In this document: positions 46,391 through 48,207 of the stretch, piece by piece
Layout: each line of letters begins with the position of its first letter
How positions within the stretch are numbered: position 1 is the first letter of the stretch
NCBI GenBank assembly: GCA_015680685.1
Contig: MNCI01005599.1
Span: 39,653-87,859, forward strand
Source: Gnetum montanum
Lineage: Eukaryota; Streptophyta; Gnetopsida; Gnetales; Gnetaceae
Direction of reading: 5' to 3'
Length of the DNA: 48,207 nt
Program-made: the position numbers and the translations under genes
Notes under the pieces: generated by a model
Database searches by the model: none
What the model was told of the DNA's origin: nothing
The model's input: only the letters and a program-made list of their open reading frames with translations

Positions 46391-46582
46391 TACCCCCACG
46401 ACTGAATGAAAACTTGTCCTCGAGTTATAGTGAGAGCAAGCTCCATTGATTACACAGTGGATAGGTACGGGATTATTGAAATGGTGAGAATGGGTTTATA
46501 CCACAGTGTGGAATCAAAACAAAATTGAGACACAAAACAAAGAATGCAAAAGGAAATCCTACAGCTACAAAATTGGTGGAAC

Positions 46583-48207
46583 TCATGTAGTTCCTAGTGG
46601 CGATGGCTCCTCCATAGGTGCTTTCCCCTTATCTTATGCTCTAGGTCTTGGGACTTGATGGCATTGAAGTATGGCTTGGAGTTTCTCCTCTTCAGTTTGG
46701 GGGTCTTGCGCCATCCATGCTAATGTTCTGATGTTTGATGGAGTCAACACTTCCCATGGGTAGGGTATTTGTGGAAACATTTGATTTACCTTGACATACC
46801 AGGCTGCAAACACCTGTCGTTCCTCCTCATAGGCTCTAGCTTTGTCTTTATATTCTTGAAAATCAGCAAGTTGTCGAGCCAAATCTGTTGTGACACCTTT
46901 TTGTCCATGGTAGCTTGCTTTCACCACCTCAAGTTCAGAATTTGCAATCTCCAGTTTTTGCAATATCTTCTTGCATTCTACAAATTCTGTTTCATATTTG
47001 CTATAGGTGGTAGCTACCTGTTGTTCAAGCTTTGTCCTCAAGCGCCTTGCTATTAACATGGCAAGGTTGGCATACCATAGGTTTGCCAACTCCATGTATT
47101 CTATAAGATCTTGGATCTGTAGGTGTCGGTTCTTAACTTCCACCTGGTGGGCAAGTGCATATGTGTCCAATATGGCTCGCCAGTTAGTGTGTTGAGCACT
47201 GATAATGTTGATGTGGGCCTTGGCCATATGGATCTCCTTCTCAAGGATCTATTTGTACATCCCCACTTGGTCCCGGAAGTGCTCCTTTAGCTTTTCATGC
47301 TGTTTAGCCTCATTTTGCCACGCGCTTATTTCGATAGCTATCTTTTGGTGGATGGTGCCTACCTCCTCCATTGAGACTGTTTGATTTTCCCTAACTAAAC
47401 GGCTCATGTCTTGGTTGACTTGGATAAATTGTTCTTGCAATTGATGGAAATGCTCTTCAAGAACATTCTTTTGCTTCTCCACAGAGGTCAACAAAAGGTT
47501 GTCAGCAACAAGCTGCTTGTTTTCCTCTTGTAAGGCCTTGAGTGCCTTAATATGCGCATGCATTTGCGCTTGTGCTGCAAAGGCATCCCAAAAAGCCTTC
47601 TCTTTTTCTTTTGCCACCTTCTTATTCTCTGTTGATAGCTTAGTGAGTTACTCAGTTTGAAAAGTATCCAACTGGTCCACGAGAATGAATTGCAAAGGGT
47701 CCTGCTGTGCTAGTTGTAGGGCCAAGAGCTTTTCTTGCAATGTTTTCACCTCTACTTCAGCATGCTTGGCCCTCACCTCTATCAAGACCAACCTCCCCTT
47801 AGTGGAAATGAGATTTGATTAGATTGCTATAACATCTTGAGGGATGTGAAATAGGGACGTCATTACTTTTCTTGTTTGTAGCAATCGATCAAGCACATCC
47901 TCATGTTCCGTAGGAGTCATTGAGGTTCCGGCCAAAGTTTGAGCATCCCATGCTCCTGTGAGATCTACCGATGGCACAACAGGTACATTGAATGATTCTT
48001 TAATGTGGTCCACAACCACTTCTACGGCTCCTGCTGCATCCTGGTGTTGCATGACCACCACTGTGGCCCCTTCACCAGTTTCTAATTGCACTTGAAAAGA
48101 TGCAGCGTTTCCAGAGATCTGTTGTGACCAAGTACTTTCCCCTCCTCCTGTATGGATGGATACTTCACCCCTTGCATGATCCAAAGAAACCATGGGTTGT
48201 ATGGCAT
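46583..48207 (-). pseudogene. Coiled-coil ORF of element F (longest version, N-terminus outside window)
   Basis: One minus-strand frame stays readable for 541 codons from the window edge to TGA 46585-46583, with only four in-frame stops (about 47819, 47650, 47249, 46634) and no frame change. The first 125 residues are acidic/glutamine-rich with little helix (GGGESTWSQQISGNAASFQV). The rest is a long heptad-type coiled coil (VKTLQEKLLALQLAQQDPLQ, AFAAQAQMHAHIKALKALQE, HFHQLQEQFIQVNQDMSRLV). The last 200 residues match element D, ending PMEEPSPLGTT. No membrane segment, zinc finger or catalytic motif. I do not recognise it. Role is unknown; a particle or scaffold protein is one guess. Confidence 0.68.

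Larger units (their letters stand above)
45614..48207 (-). mobile_element. Element F: Athila-like LTR retrotransposon, 3' part, runs off the window
   Basis: The 3' LTR is 45614-46390, followed by the polypurine complement TACCCCCACGACTGAATG. The internal region carries the coiled-coil ORF (46583 to beyond 48207). The 5' LTR, primer site and duplication are outside the window, so pol content is unknown. The LTR ends and tract are those of elements B, C and D. Confidence 0.88.

Overview
This is nuclear DNA from a seed plant. The evidence is an intron-containing ERD15-type gene (41652-42385, minus strand), several Ty3/Gypsy LTR retrotransposons whose primer-binding sites match plant tRNA-Asp, and decayed copies of an endogenous plant pararetrovirus (Caulimoviridae). 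The species cannot be fixed from the sequence. Roughly nine tenths of the window is repeat-derived and only one gene looks intact.

Layout. 1-681: unassigned flank with a short S1-like peptide remnant on the minus strand. 682-10642: two partial pararetrovirus genomes joined head to head. The minus-strand piece (4593 down to 682) runs from a post-RNase-H ORF through the leader and tRNA-Met primer site into the movement and coat regions. The plus-strand piece (4589-10642) runs from the leader through movement, coat, protease, reverse transcriptase, RNase H and the start of the same post-RNase-H ORF. They meet at a 5-base microhomology (CATTC, 4589-4593). A solo LTR (767-1746, duplication TAGAT) later landed in the minus-strand piece.

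10643-14245 and 37356-40490: very old repeat-like sequence that was the landing site for a nest of LTR elements. Element B (minus, 14246-37350, duplication CATGA/CATGG) carries gag but no visible pol. A solo LTR (14429-15246) sits in its 3' LTR, the larger element C (minus, 19751-29929, duplication GGTTT) sits in its gag, and element D (plus, 31379-36973, duplication TACAT) sits in its 5' LTR. Only C has protease, RT, RNase H and integrase, all broken by stops. D has gag plus a coiled-coil ORF just upstream of its 3' LTR. Another member, F (minus, 45614 to the right edge), has a longer version of the same coiled-coil ORF in the same place. All these elements share LTR ends, primer-site type and polypurine tract, so they form one Athila-like superfamily; B, D and perhaps F probably depended on C-like relatives for pol functions.

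40490-45613 is the only host-like island. It holds ERD15 (PABP-binding PAM2 motif, two coding exons), a GC-rich upstream region with several ACGTG elements that fit the dehydration/ABA response known for ERD15, and an AT-rich stretch with two tRNA-like segments that may be SINE heads.

The best candidates for something undescribed are the coiled-coil ORF in the env-like position of pol-less elements, the unrecognised ORF after RNase H of the pararetrovirus, the natural 2-kb viral inverted repeat, and the palindrome arrays in the LTR U3 regions.
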